64,000 nt of DNA from Enoplosus armatus (Eukaryota > Chordata > Actinopteri > Centrarchiformes > Enoplosidae), in NCBI RefSeq assembly GCF_043641665.1, contig NC_092186.1:22731501-22795500 (forward strand). The letters run 5' to 3'. A program made the position numbers and the translations under genes. Under the pieces are notes generated by a model. That model was not told the origin of the DNA and made no database searches. It worked only from the letters and a program-made list of their open reading frames with translations. Each line of letters opens with the position of its first letter. Position 1 is the first letter of the stretch. Shown here piece after piece: positions 13,596 to 28,470 of this stretch.

Positions 13596-13597
13596 GA

Positions 13598-13628
<31 letters not shown>

Positions 13629-13629
13629 G
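13596..13629. repeat. (AT)n microsatellite
   Basis: Near-perfect AT array with one ATGT interruption at the left end. Confidence 0.9.
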
Positions 13630-13923
13630 TCCCTTATAGACTGTAGCGACGTCAGGCTATCAACTCCCCGGCCTCCTCTCCCGCTCGTAGAGATGACTGG
13701 CAGACAGAAGTGACTGGGGCCATTTGAATTAAACATTCGAAAAGTAGATGCTGTTGGCGTCGGCTCAAAGCATACTTCTGTGACATGTGCAGAACATACA
13801 GAGAGGGAGGCCCTTCCACACAGTGACCAATCTGTTTTGCAGACAGCCTCGAATCTCATCCGCAGATCACAGAAACACTCCTGTCTCTGTCTTCTTTTTT
13901 TTTCTTTCTTTCTTTTTTTTGCA

Positions 13924-13946
13924 CCCCCCCCCCCCCCCCCCCCCCC
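13924..13946. repeat. C23 homopolymer
   Basis: Uninterrupted C run preceded by a T-rich tract; length is uncertain in any assembly. Confidence 0.9.
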
Positions 13947-15871
13947 AGGTCCTGTGTAAGTGTCTCTCTTGTCTGTTAGGAAAAGACGGGATCTGACAAC
14001 TATTTGATGAGGTATTAAGGCAAACGTTAGCTTTTGAGTGGGCGCCGTCTACCTTTTGTCGGCCAAAGAGAAAAAAGAAGGATTAAATCAAACGCTTTCT
14101 CTCCTTCACTGTAGCTTTCAAGCAAACATCTTAGCGTGGCTTTTAAAGAATATCTACATCTGGGAAGGAAACATTATAGTTGCATGTTTTCCCGGAGAAC
14201 TTGAGACCGCACAATTGGACAACCACGAAGAGCTTTACAAGGAAAATGGATAGCTGAGAGCCGAAAGATGCAAATGTGGACGGCCACAGCCTGCAGACGG
14301 ATCACTTGACAATGAGGATTTAAAATTGGAGCGGACGGCACCACCGCGACATAAAAGAACCGAGAAGAGCCACAAGCAAGAATGGGGTTGTTTTGAACAC
14401 TTCCATGCAGACGTCTTCTATATGTTAACAAGCCGTGAACGCAGCTAAAATGTTAAATATTTGGGTTAGGTCTGGGATGGCTTTTTTCCCCCCCTGCGTA
14501 GCTGAACATGGAGACAATTAAGACCCATAATCCAAAACTGACAGTGTGCTTGCCTCATGCAGAAATATCGTTTATCATTCTGACATTCCGTCATAAACTG
14601 TGAAGCAATGAGAAAAATTGCCACTCGCAAACTACTACCTCTCTCAAAATTGTACTTTTATATGAATGGGCTGCTCAGAGTACAGTGGAGGACTCAAGGT
14701 GTGTGTGTGTGTGTGTGTGTGGTGTCTGTATGGGCATGTTGTGGAGGTTGTAGAGGAGGGAGAGCGGTGAAAATCAAAGCATCAGGAAGGGCACGGGGTT
14801 GAGTGTGCTGTGTGTGCTTAGCCCACAGCCATCCACACTGCAGGACACCGTGGAACATGTGATGGGGATGATCACCCCCAGCACCCACCCCTGCCCACAC
14901 CACATCCCACCCCACCCCACTCGCCCGCAAACTGTCCTTTTGACCCAGATCTCCCACACCTTCTCCCTGCAACCCCCTCGTCTCCTCTCTCTCTCTCTCT
15001 CTTCTCGCCACTTCAGTTGGATACCGTTCCGGCCTCCAGCCACGAGTCCCGACAGGCCGCGGTGCAAACAGAGCCTCGAGTTAATGTAATGAGCCAAAGA
15101 ATGCCACCTCTCGGGTCTGAAATCGCACAGAGTGTTAAGTGACCAGAGAAAACACAGAGGTGGGTGGGTTTGTGTGCACGTGTCAGTGTGGGGCCGTGGA
15201 TACATAATTATAGATAACAGAACTGAAGGACAGGAATTAAAAGCAAAGAAGAGTAGAGAGGGGGAAGATCACCAGGGGTCGACAACATGAGTCGTAGATG
15301 AAGATGAAGATGGAGAGAGGAAGTGAGCATGCAAATTTTGTGAATGCATATACACGCACCGTGTCTTAATATAAAAATGCATGTTTTAACATGAATGTCG
15401 CCTCTCGACTTCAGCTGAGTCTCCTTTTTTTTCTCAGGAAAAAAAAAAGTGTGTGTGTGTGTGGGGGGGGGGGATCAACCAGTCATGACTCCACACGTTG
15501 TTTCCACCGCAGCCCTTAAGTCGATCGTATCAGTGCTGGATTCGAATGGAAAAGGAGATGGAAAAAAAAGATAAAAGGAGAGCTGATAGATGCTGCATAC
15601 TGAGTAATGCTGGAAGAGAAGGTGAGGAGCATGCACACTGGGTTTCCACAGGTGCTGCTGTGACAGTTGTTCAATGGCGGGATGGTGGAGAATAGCATGC
15701 ATGTTGTGTAAGACTACAAATGAAACGTGAAGAGAAACCTGCGACTGTCTTAAACACTTAAGCCACTCTCCTTCATGCATCACAGGTTCTGTCTTATTGT
15801 GAACTAATTGTGCGTGGTTTTTATATAGATAATGTGTGTGTTGAAAGATGTCCCGGTTAAATAAATACTGT

Positions 15872-15881
<10 letters not shown>

Positions 15882-15902
<21 letters not shown>

Positions 15903-15903
15903 G
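15882..15903. repeat. G22 homopolymer after T11
   Basis: Eleven T then 22 G with no interruption; prone to sequencing error in length. Confidence 0.9.
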
Positions 15904-18900
15904 TTGTTTTATTTGAGCAGACAAGACGATCAGGAGAGGAGCCAGTCTACAACGTGAGGATCGGTAATAGTGTCCAGCGTCCATCTCACATATACAAAAA
16001 CTGCGTACACACACCAACAACTGCAGTATATCGTGTGTGCAGAATCATTTACTTTCTCAATGCAAGGCTTCATGCTGCTGTGTATAAAGGAGCGAGGTCA
16101 AGGTTTGTCACCATTTGCACAGATCATAATATTGTGGATTATAAGAAAAGTGCGTGCATCGAAATGCTGGCTGGTCCACGCATGGCTTAGCAAACAAACC
16201 CTGAACACACACGTCTGTACACGGCCACGTCCACTGAATACAGGCATTGATCTTGACATCAGTGTGTCTGCTCTCCTCATTAACCTTTTTAAGGTCACTG
16301 TTCTACCTCCTGTGTCATGCCGCTACATCAACAGAGCCTGAGGTCAAAGGTCACCCCATTGGCATCGGCCAGAGGCTGCAGCTACTTTGTTAGTCCGCTT
16401 AAACTCTTCTAGTTGACATTAATGTGAGCAAACTCGAGTGAAAAGCAGCGATTAAGGCTCCGATTGAAGATATTTAAGGGAAGTTCCCGTGGTAAGTCTA
16501 CAACCAATCACAAACGAGGATAAAAAAAGATGTGGACGCGATAGATTGTGCCAAAAGGGGCTGCAACACAATATCGGGAAGATGTCCGGCCGACATTGTT
16601 GTCTGTTGGTGGAAAAAAAAAAGAAAAGTGCAAAAACCTCCATCTGGGTTTTACGAGCGCACCGCCATGCCACGTTTCTTTTTTTTCATTCTCCAGGTGT
16701 TGTTTGGCCACTTCAAGGTGTACTGTGGGTTTAATGATATAAAACATAAACAGGATTTCTACAATTAAGGCCCAAAAAGCTCAGAATCACCCAGTGTGCC
16801 TTCCAAAGAGAACACACAGGTGTTACAGCAAAACATCTGATGACATTCTGTCGGCTAAATCGGTGTGCGCCTCTCTCTCTCTCGTTGCTTGTAGAAATGT
16901 CAAAAGAGAGAGAGAGGGTGAAAAAAAACCCACCTGCCCACTGCTGTATTTGCTGACACCCACTGATATGCTGCCACAGATGTGTCCTGACCTGAGCTAA
17001 GCCAATGGATAAAATCAAGACATTCAAGGTATTATGGATGGCTAGATTAAACAGAGGCGTGGAGAGGTGTGGCTTTTCACCTCCATGGGGAATTTCTCAC
17101 ATCATGGTCAGGGTCTGTGGAGATTTCAGGAAAAAGTAAGCCAAGGGAAGGGCCACTTGTGCAATAGGACGGCATCCTCCCAGCTGGATTTACCGTACTT
17201 TTTTCGTAGCATTGCATCCCCAAACTGGTCAAAAGCCAAGAATATGATGAGAAGAACAACATGCATCCATCAGAGAATTGAGCTCATATGTATCTCCTGC
17301 TGTCTTAGTAGTATATGGGAGTGGTGAGAGGAAAAACATTGAAAACTAGCTATCCTGTTGTCTTTCAGGGGAATTAAAATGGGTAAGAATGCTCAAATTA
17401 TTTAGAATCGCATTTATTTTTCTTGATTTAAGTGCAACAATCTGCCACTTTTGCCCTTGTTTCAATTCAGGAAACAAGGGAAACTGTACTGGGAACAAGT
17501 GGAATTATCCAACAACATCTATTGTTATAAGACACATAAATCTTGAACGCTGAAGCTGAGAACAAACTCTTTTTATTTGTTTACTTGCAGTGCAGCTGAA
17601 CAGCGAGGATAGAAAGTCAGGGTACAACCTCTGGAAGCTCGCCTCCAAGAATCTGTAGCCACATCCATGGCCAGTTTATTGAGACGGTTTGGGATTTATA
17701 AACATAAAACACGAGACAATGAAGATTTCCTTTAAGTCATTAGCTCCGTCTGCAAGAGAAATGTCACTATCAGTCCATCTCAGAGACTAAAACAGCGAAA
17801 AATATGAAACAGATTTAACTGTGGAGGGGAGACGAGAGGAGAGGGGACAATTACTGCGCAAGTTCGACAAGTTCAACCATTCCTTAAAGCCTAAAACTGT
17901 GCCCCCTCGGTCCAGCGGAGGTCCCCCTCAAAAGGAGTATATCATCCTGCCAGCCTTCGGCTTTCCTCAGAAGTTACAACTTGACACAGTATCATTAACT
18001 GCCAATGAACACAGTGATCAGTGTAAAAACTCCACTGGGAATAAATAGGGGTTGTAATCGCATGAAATATGTCCTGACAGCCATGCCTATCCCTGTTTTA
18101 GGCCCATTTATGTTCCCAGACATCTTTTTAATAGGACAAAAGAGGGTTTCTGAGGCTTCAGCCAACTCAAATTAGTCTTTACAGGTGATCAAATACACAT
18201 TTGTTTAATTCTGATTATATTCTAGTGTATTTGTTCTCTGTTGACAGCAAGATGCCGGTCAGTCATTTGTCAGAATTATACTGCAAAGCCTGCTAGTTCT
18301 TCTGTACTCAACAGGGATTTGTTTTAGTGCTATTAATAATACTGCCACTGCTGATGCTACCGCTACCACACCAAGGAGGACAGCATGACAGGGTTAAGAT
18401 AAAGGCAAAGAATAAGGACTAAAACAGCCAATCACAACAAGGAAGCCCTATACCGAAAGAAAAATGCAAAAACAACGTTTTTTTCCCCTGCACTTTTACC
18501 TTCGGGATCTGTTAGGACTGGACTTCCAGTAAATCTCTGTGCAGATCTGACCTCCAGCTCACCTTAAAAATTTGAAGCACCTGATTGTTATTATTGAGCA
18601 TGGAGGGAGGGAGGAGGAGGAAGGCAGGGAGAAATTGTGGGCAGTATATCTGGAGGATATAATGTTTCCTTATCTACCCTGTGCATTTTAGTAGGTGTGT
18701 ACATGTACCTGTACATGTTTAGGCTCTCTGAACTGCTCTCAATCAGGGAGTAGAGGTGATGGTCCGAGCCCTTTGGTGTTTTAAAGGTGGTTTAAAGTGT
18801 TGGTTTGAGCCTTGGACGATGTCATGAGACTCTCATACACTTAATGGGAACAAACAAAGAATCGTCACTGGATGAGCATCTTTAAGTGGGAAAACAAACA

Positions 18901-20523
18901 TGAAGCCGGTTTTAAAAAGTTTTTAAAGTGTCATGTTCAGTTCCTCGCTTCTTTTTTTGGGACCGCTCATTGTGTCACTGGTGAGACTATACTGCACTCT
19001 AGTGGTCACAAAAGGTTAATGACTTTGCTGGCTTGGGTTTCCCTCAAAAACTCCTATGTCCTGCTGCTCTGTCATGGTGCACAAGCTGATGCCCAAAAAG
19101 GTGTCCCACCGGTGGACATCGAGGAGGGGCAATGGAACTGTGTGTTTTTTTTACTACAGAAGTGTAGTCGTTGTGCTTTAAATCTGTTTCACATAATAAA
19201 AATGTTTTTAACTTTGACCAGGGTTTGGAACTGTTTTGCCATAAATGCATTATGACTTTCTGCATGCTGGTACCCCACCACATGCAGCTGTTGCCATTTT
19301 TAGTTTTTTCCACCCCTGCTTAGGGCCAGTGAAGTGTCCTAACTTGAAAAGTTGTAGCGGTGTAGTACTGGCTATAACAGAAATCTGCACTCTTCTTGTT
19401 AGTTTGCCATCCTAATTTATCCTCCTGGGGCCTCAATGAAAAATTACTGATTCAAAAAGCTAAAACTACAAATTTCTGGCAGCAATAATTAATTAAATCA
19501 CCTTTTTCTGTCCACGTCCACTGATTCTGATAACAGTAGTTATAATTCATCAATTGTATTACTATAACCGATTTTTGATTGTTTTGTTGTGGTGTTATAA
19601 CTTCTTGGATAATAACGATTGGGTGTGATGCACTTTTTAGAGAGAAGTGGATTTTCAAAACACACTCAGGAATAAGATCAATAAAAATGTGGGCATGATT
19701 TTATCACTTAATTGTACTTTTAAGCCCTGCACGTGTTTTAATGATCCCCGATATTTTATCTTGTTATATTTGACCTGTATATAGATAGATATAGGCAAGA
19801 CCTGTATGTAGATAGATATACATATCTATTTCTTACATAAACATACTCATGACTGTGGTATGTAGTATAGTAAAGTATTTGAAAACCTTTATTTTTCTCA
19901 GAATGTGAAACTAAATAATAAGATTACGATAGTTTGTGTCAGCACATTGTAGCCCAGACACAAACAAGATAGTTGTGAATAAAATTATAATCTTAGTTGG
20001 TCTTTGTGCTTTATTGCTATACCCTATTTTCAATACACTGTCATTGTAGCCATTTGTCATAATCTGGATTTTGCTGCAACGTAAAAAATTTAAATATATA
20101 TATATTTAAGTGTTTTCTATCAAGATATCAAGACAATTAAAGTGAAAGAGTAGTAGGGATGTATAAACTGTTTAAAACGTGTCTTTGATATCTGGTGTGT
20201 GTTTAACCGCCCGCTCATCTGACCACATGTCTCACCTGCTCACAGTGGGGATCAGAAGTAACGATAGAGTCAGATGTTTCTGGAAGAATGGTCATAAGCC
20301 ATTCATGACTGGAGATAAATTGACTAGCGATTTACTGGAGTAATTAAGCGGTATCTCTATAAAATTATGTCCAACGTTAAATGAGTCCGAAAGAGATTCC
20401 AGACTAAAATCTCAGGCCGTGTGATCCCGATCTGCCCCCAGAAGATGACTGTGGGTCAAGAAGAGAGCCTTGCTTTGTACGATACCGGAACAGAAATGAT
20501 TGAGGTCATGAAAACCATGAAAA

Positions 20524-21210
20524 AAAGTCAAGTCAATTTTATTTATATGGCCCAATATAACAAATCACAAATTTGCCTCAGGGGGCTTTACAATCTGTAC
20601 AGCATACGACACCCTCTGTCCTTAGACCCTCGACTCAGAGGGTTCCCAAAAAAAACAACTTTTAACAGCAACAGGAGGGATCCTTCTTCTAGGATGAACA
20701 GACATGCAACAGATGCCACGTGTACAGAACAGACCAACATGGTAAAATTAAGAGGAATATGGATCCGGGAGGACGTTGAGCAACTTCAGGTGTCACCAAA
20801 CAGACCTGAGCCACGCAACCTCCTCTCCGCCACTGAGACCTGGAGGAGGACAGACTACACAAACACAGCAGACGCACACAACAGAGAGAGAGAGAGAGAG
20901 AGACGGGAGGGGAGGATGAAGTTGAGGATTGGAAACATCTGGAATGAGGCACCGACAGCCAGGGGCGAGAGAGAGGTCCCCGGGCGGCCGATGGTCAGAG
21001 AAGCCTGAGTGAAAAGAGAGGACAAGGAGGGCAAACTGTGCTTGTGGGACGCAAACAGACAGAGGGTTTGTTCAGGGCCTGAAGTAGTCAAGAATAAGCA
21101 ACTGACTAAAGGTTAAGGCAAAAAGATGTGCTTCAAGTTTTGATTTAAAGGCCTCAACTGAGTCAGACTGTCTGATATCAGCAGGAAAGTAACGCAGTGT
21201 ACCTTGAATA
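20524..21210 (+). mobile_element. Teleost interspersed repeat starting AAGTCAATTTTATTTATATGG
   Basis: Composite non-coding repeat: CAATATAACAAATCACAAATTTGC, GGGGGCTTTACAATCTGTAC, ACACCCTCTGTCCTTAGACC, GATCCGGGAGGACGTTGAGC, a (GA)n tract (20883-20902), GAAACATCTGGAATGAGGC, ending in ATTTAAAGGCCTCAACTGAG and TCAGACTGTCTGATATCAGC. I recognise the wording as a repeat common in percomorph genomes (memory). It explains a 195-codon open frame here, which is not a gene. Confidence 0.75.
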
Positions 21211-21419
21211 AATGCTAAAGTAATCTCTAGTCATCTCTACATAGCCTAAAGTAATATAGTAACTGATATTTTACTGTAATTGACACAGACCCAGCAACTG
21301 TTTGCAGAGTAAAAATACTAAAAACTATACATTAATACATTATTTAATGTTTATTCTCCAAATAAGTCGATTGTATGTTGACAATATGACATTAAAGCCA
21401 GTATCAGCAGTACAATCAG

Positions 21420-23506
<2,087 letters not shown>

Positions 23507-23661
23507 ACGAGGAATCAGATCAGGCAGACCTGTCGGCCAAGAAACGTCGAGTGGAGACCTTCCAGCAGAAGGAGAAGAGGAAGAGGGACATGGGACAAGC
23601 TACCTCTGACAAGAATTTCGTAGAGGAGGAGAAAAGGATCCTCAGGCAAAAGATTGAGTGA
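23507..23661 (+). CDS. C1orf52: C1orf52/UPF0690 family protein, coding exon 3 of 3 with stop
   Basis: C-terminal 51 residues and TGA stop (23659-23661). The acceptor is GGGGGATCAG ending 23506; the split codon G/AC restores Asp, giving SDS-D-EESDQADLSAKKRRVE. The product is acidic at first and then strongly basic (AKKRRVE, QQKEKRKRD), a plausible nuclear-localisation type tail; nuclear targeting is inferred. Upstream lies a long T- and CT-rich tract (about 23405-23455) followed by C-rich DNA, suitable as a branch/pyrimidine region though separated from the AG by about 50 bases. Confidence 0.9.
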
Positions 23662-24990
23662 GGCCTAAACTGCCTGCAACAGGGAATCTGCTCCTAATTC
23701 AAACATTTTACGTCAGCCGAGAACATTCACAGATATCAGCACAAATGGTCAAGTAGGTGGTATGCTGCAAACATAAACAGGCATGTTACCTGTATGTTGA
23801 CATCATTTGCAATATTATAATATTTGTTTTGTTTTCAAAGGACTGTCAGCACACTTAAAAAAAAAAGCATAGTGTATTGTAAAATTTCAATTTAAGAACT
23901 AAGATTTCGGTAAAGACCTTCGGACTATTTTCCCAAGTTAAAGGAAAATTCGGGGGGGGGGTTCGTAGTTTTCGCCATCATCCTCACCGGCTCTCTTCCA
24001 AGGGCACAGGGATGAGGGATCTCCCTGGACACAGCTTTACAACACGTACTGGGCATTACTAAACAAGCGATTGGACAGGTTTGGCCCCAGTTTGGCGTCA
24101 CCTTCGCTTTACTTCCCAACATGCAGGTTAGGCAACAAGGCGAAATGAGACTTGTATAAACCTGCCTGATTGCTCTTCTTTGAGTCCCTGTGTCTTTGCA
24201 AAGAAGTTGGTAAATAAAACATTATCATGACCGATACGGATGAAGGCCAGAGATCTGATAATTATTTAAATTTAAATTTAAATGAGGGACACGTTGAACA
24301 TAAAGTGTGGTTAGTCGGCTTTGCCTCCTGTTTATTTTAATTGAATCCGCTCAAACAACAGTGACGTCTGGCTGTGGTCGGTGTTTGTCTTGTATTTAAA
24401 AATATCTAGTCACCACTGAAATATGACGATATGATATGTTTGTGTTGTGTTAATACAGTGACTTTCCGTTTTAAAAAAAAAAAAGATTAAAATGGCTGTG
24501 AATCTGTTGGAATTACATTTTGAAAAACGTACTTGTTCTTCCTGCTTACGGGCACTAGATGTCGCCCTTTAGCTACACTAGAAAACTTCATGTTCGTAGT
24601 GAAGTCTGCTGCACTTTCTGTAAACGTTGGGCACCCAGATGACAACCAGGGTCTTTGTATATACTGTTTGTCAGGGAGGGAGTACTGATCTTCGATTTGG
24701 AAGTTTGTCTCATCTCAGTTCTCTTGAGATACTTGATGCATACAGACTGTTCATTCAGTCTCATGTACCTTGTATTTACGCAACACTTTACACCCGTGTG
24801 GAATAAAACGTCCCCCGTGTTTAGTGTTGTCTCAGAAGATGTTTGGAACATTGCACTGTTTTGTGGACCTTTTTGTTTCTGCCAGCAAATCTGCTCGTTC
24901 AAGTGTAAAACGGATCATTTCATAGTTTGTTTTCAGTGTTATACTATTCATCGTAAAGCACTTAGGCAATAAAAGGTATTTTACTGGAGA
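23662..24990 (+). other. C1orf52: Probable 3' UTR of C1orf52
   Basis: About 1.3 kb after the stop with no convincing coding frame. AATAAA motifs occur at 24213-24218, 24802-24807 and 24968-24973. The last is followed within about 30 bases by T/GT-rich DNA (TATTTTACTGG, CTGTTCTGTCAG) and is my preferred cleavage region. A (TTTAAA)-type AT-rich run lies at about 24265-24283. Length is inferred, not shown by transcripts. Confidence 0.5.
24968..24973 (+). terminator. C1orf52: Likely distal poly(A) signal of C1orf52
   Basis: AATAAA in the context GCACTTAGGCAATAAAAGG, with a GT-rich downstream element. Two upstream AATAAA hexamers (24213 and 24802) could give shorter 3' UTRs. Confidence 0.5.
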
Positions 24991-25354
24991 CAGCTGTTCT
25001 GTCAGTCATTTGAAATGAGTTCATTAAGACACACGCGCAGAAAGAGCTACAGAAAACTCACCGTCGACCACGTTGACTGAAGTCTTAAATTATTGTTGTT
25101 AGAATCCAGGTAATAGACTATACATTCCCAAATTCATTCTTTAAATTTCTGTGACCATTGGAGCAAATATAATGGTTTTCTAAGCATTGGGGGGGGAGAA
25201 AAGTTTCCACTTTGCAACAGCTTAGTGATCAGAGGAATTCCTGGCCTATCTGTCATTGTGGGCTGACATGAAATAGTGGTAAATATGCCTCTGATAAAAT
25301 TCCAGCCTCCAGGTATGTGCCTGGCCTTGTCTGAAGCGCGTACCTGGTCCTGCA

Positions 25355-25357
<3 letters not shown>

Positions 25358-25387
<30 letters not shown>
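25358..25387 (+). repeat. (CAG)10 trinucleotide repeat
   Basis: Ten perfect CAG units about 370 bp beyond the likely C1orf52 3' end. The + strand frame giving Gln is not part of any credible gene; minus-strand frames give poly-Leu or poly-Cys. Confidence 0.95.
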
Positions 25388-25388
<1 letters not shown>

Positions 25389-26225
25389 CTGATTTTATCA
25401 TATTTACGAACAAATAACCTCTCTCTGTGCTGACTGCATGAGTGATGGCCAGCGAGGTCACGTCCATCAGTGTTTAAGAACGACTCATCTTGCCGTCGGG
25501 CTCGTAGCTGGACATTTCCCAGAAAATAGATGTTTTTCAATTCTCTATTCTTAGAATCGCGTGGAAAACCGAACTGCCGCCTTGAATTGTCACTCTCTTT
25601 GATATGATATCCACAGCGTTCCTGGATTGTAGCCTCTTTGTGCTATACGGAGATCATGTTACCAGAGGAAAGCATTTTGATTTAGTCCCACTGGATGTCA
25701 CCCATGGCCGACCTTCACTTCATTTTATAGAAGAGAACATCTTGGACTCATGTTACACTTGATGCAATCAGAGCTTCAGTCGCTGAAGAAAACAAGCCCA
25801 GATAAATTTCACCTCCACGACATGTTCAGTGTCTAAATGAAATGATATGGTTCACGTTCTGGATGATCTTAACTATCGTCACTTATTAACTAAATTGCAA
25901 GAGGCCTCCAATCACTCAGGAGTGTTTCCTGGTCCAGTCAGGGCTCTGAAAGGTGTCCGTCACACTAACCGTTTATCACCGTGACACATTTACTGGAAGG
26001 TCGAGACCTCATGATGGCCATTGGGCATTCAGGGACCTTCACTGAGCTGGCTGCCTGCAGCTGCTGCTGCCTGACTTATGACATTCTCACGCCGCCAGCA
26101 CAGCGGCGCAGCCTGTATGTAAATTTAGTTCTGGCTGTTGTCTGGTGCTGCAGGGGAGCCTCAGCCAGTACAAGTAGAGCACCTTTCTCCCCCGTTTCTC
26201 TGTGAGACTACCAGTGTGCAGCCCT

Positions 26226-26680
26226 GCTGGCAGCTCTGTGAGGCTGCACTCAAAGACACAGCGGTGCTTTGGACTAAATGCTAACATCAGCATGCTACCT
26301 GGCTGACGATTAGCAAGTCATATTTACCAGGTCCACCACCACCACCTTACATTGGCCTGCTAGTGTGCTGTTGCTTGAATGAATGAATGTCATTCGTTTT
26401 GCCGGTATTATATACAAAAGTATTTGAAACTTTGACCTGATGATGGCGCTGGATGAGGAGTCAGCAAAATCACCAAAGTCAGTTATGGACCATGAATATC
26501 TGTAGCAAATTTCATCAACGGTCCATCCAGCACTTGGCAACATTCTTTAATCCATACCAACAATGTCAACCTCATGGGGGCGCTAGAGGAAAAGTCACGG
26601 GACCAAAAAAAAAAAACCGACACACCGACGTAGCGATCCATAAAGCCATGCCGCTGCAGAGAATGTATGAATTGGAACCA
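26226..26680 (+). mobile_element. GCTAACATCAGCATGCTAA-family repeat, longer copy
   Basis: TGCTAACATCAGCATGCTAC, TTTGACCTGATGATGGCGCT, GATGAGGAGTCAGCAAAATC, GACCATGAATATCTGTAGC, CAACAATGTCAACCTCATGG, GGGCGCTAGAGGAAAAGTC, CCATAAAGCCATGCC. Two internal related phrases (GATGGCGCTGGATGA and GGGCGCTAGAGGAAA) reflect an internal duplication in the family. Confidence 0.7.
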
Positions 26681-27876
26681 GTTTAGGATGCTGGTTCCAT
26701 GTCAACATGCTCACTGACTTTGTTGCCTTCTCCTCGCTCTGCCTTGGATGCTTTCTAGAGGCAAACAGTTGCTTTTTCATGCCAGCAGTCATGCCGATCG
26801 CGTGAAACACATGTTCAGCGGAAAAGAAAACTCCCACGGAGCTCGTTGGAGCTCTCACTTCAGATGAGGAGAACATTAAGAGCACAGCCGTCTACGAGTC
26901 GCATTATGTTGAAGTCATGTCTTTTTAGGAGAAAAAAACCGGCCGTCTGGATCGGCGGAGACCACGGCCTACAAACCGCCGGCTCCTCTCTCTTGGAGCG
27001 CGGAGTCAAGTTTTCCAAGGGATGGTGAGGCGGTAACATAATATGGTAATTTACAGTAACTTCGTGGTGCTGGCCACTGATTGCAGCTGAATATTTCCAA
27101 GCGATTGTTCGAGGGACCAGTTCCATTCCTCCATACCACCCAAGTGTGTAAGGTTTCCTCCGATCTGCAGAAGAGAACAGCATCAGGCCGAAAGACAAGA
27201 TGGTGATTATAGCTGCAAACCACGACTCAGAGCTGGGGGGGGGGGGGGGGGGTGACGCATTACAAAAGAAATATGGGAATTTATCACAAAGTGAAGATTT
27301 TAAACTTTTTAAACTTCTTGCTCGTGCAAATTGTTTCTCAAACACACTAATTCGTCTATTGACTACTATTATACACTGAGCTAAGAAGTCTGAACTCAGG
27401 CAACATTTTTATACAATTGTAATTTTCTACGTGTGTTGTTTTCCCGGCGAATGATTATTTGCCGTATTCGTAGGCCTGCGTGCACCAATGGAAACTCGTT
27501 ACATCCGTTACATAACCTGATTACATTGAAGAACTATTTGCCACAAAAAATGCACATGTGGCGTCATTTCAAATGTGGAAACGTTAAGGTCTAGCGTGTA
27601 TGAAGGGAAATGTGTCATCTGTTCAAGGAACTCTCTTCAAATGAATTATTTTTTTATCATTTTTTATTTTTTTTTATTTTTTTTGAGATATTGAGCGCCC
27701 TCTTGAAACAAAGGTAACACTTGGGATGAAGAGCAACGCAGTGAGCGAAAGGGACGTTTCTTCAGCAGCTCAGAGACGATAGAGAACGGTAGCAAGAGAC
27801 AAGCGGTCTGACCTCCTGTCATGATAAACAAGTCAGAGGTCGCCTGTTGATAATGAAATGGGGCAGACACAAAGGC

Positions 27877-27878
<2 letters not shown>

Positions 27879-27926
<48 letters not shown>
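27879..27926. repeat. (TG)24 microsatellite
   Basis: Perfect dinucleotide array of about 48 bp. Confidence 0.97.
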
Positions 27927-27929
<3 letters not shown>

Positions 27930-28410
27930 CAGTGGCGGTCAGCTAACCTGGCTGCTGGTCAGTAACGGAGGAGATCCTATCTGTGTGAATCCCGTTATCT
28001 CGACCCTTGTCCTGTGGCTCAGCCCATTTTGCATTGCACACCTGACCAATTGAAATCCATTCATCGCTGTACATGCCGAAGCAACAGAAAATGATTGGCC
28101 CACTGTCTTCATCATCGTTCAATCGTTTTTAAAAGTTATTTTTCAAGCCCAAATGCCAAACATCTGCCGCTCACAGCCTCCCCGATGGGATGATTTGCTG
28201 CTTCTCTCTGCTTCACGTCGCAGTAGAATGATTGTCCTTAGAAATGATGGTTAAAACATTGAATCGACTAATTGAGGAAAATATACTTGTTTTCTCTGGG
28301 AAAGTAGCCCTTCACGTGAACCCACCCTTATTATGCATAAATGTATGCGTTGCCCCCGGCGATCTGATCAGTTCTGTTTATGTTCCACTGAAAGCAACGA
28401 CAACAAGGTT

Positions 28411-28470
28411 TCAAAAAGGAAAATACAGTGCAGATTAGCCAGTAATAGAAATAATCGTCAGTTGCAGTCC
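28411..28470 (-). mobile_element. GCTGCAACTAACGA-family 5' fragment, reverse orientation
   Basis: Read on the minus strand: GACTGCAACTGACGATTATT, then TCTATTACTGGCTAATCTGC. It accounts for the 3' part of a minus-strand open frame that might otherwise look like an exon. Confidence 0.5.

Larger units (their letters stand above)
13191..20523. other. Gene-free stretch, 7.3 kb
   Basis: Contains (AT)n (13596-13629), C23, (GT)n at 14700-14720, (CT)n near 14989-15001, G22 at 15882-15903, and tandem GATAGATATA units near 19784-19822. Open frames are short and unrecognised. The section where bcl10 might be expected shows no CARD-like frame. Confidence 0.45.

Noticed and set aside
15475..16020. 181-codon minus-strand open frame
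   Set aside because: It is carried by homopolymer runs (poly-Pro from G22, poly-Lys from T11) and matches nothing known.
20421..21008. 195-codon open frame on the + strand
   Set aside because: It lies almost entirely inside an interspersed repeat with a (GA)n tract that yields Arg-Glu repeats; no protein family is recognisable.
26860..27345. 161-codon minus-strand open frame
   Set aside because: It contains poly-Pro from a G homopolymer (27235-27252) and has no family resemblance.
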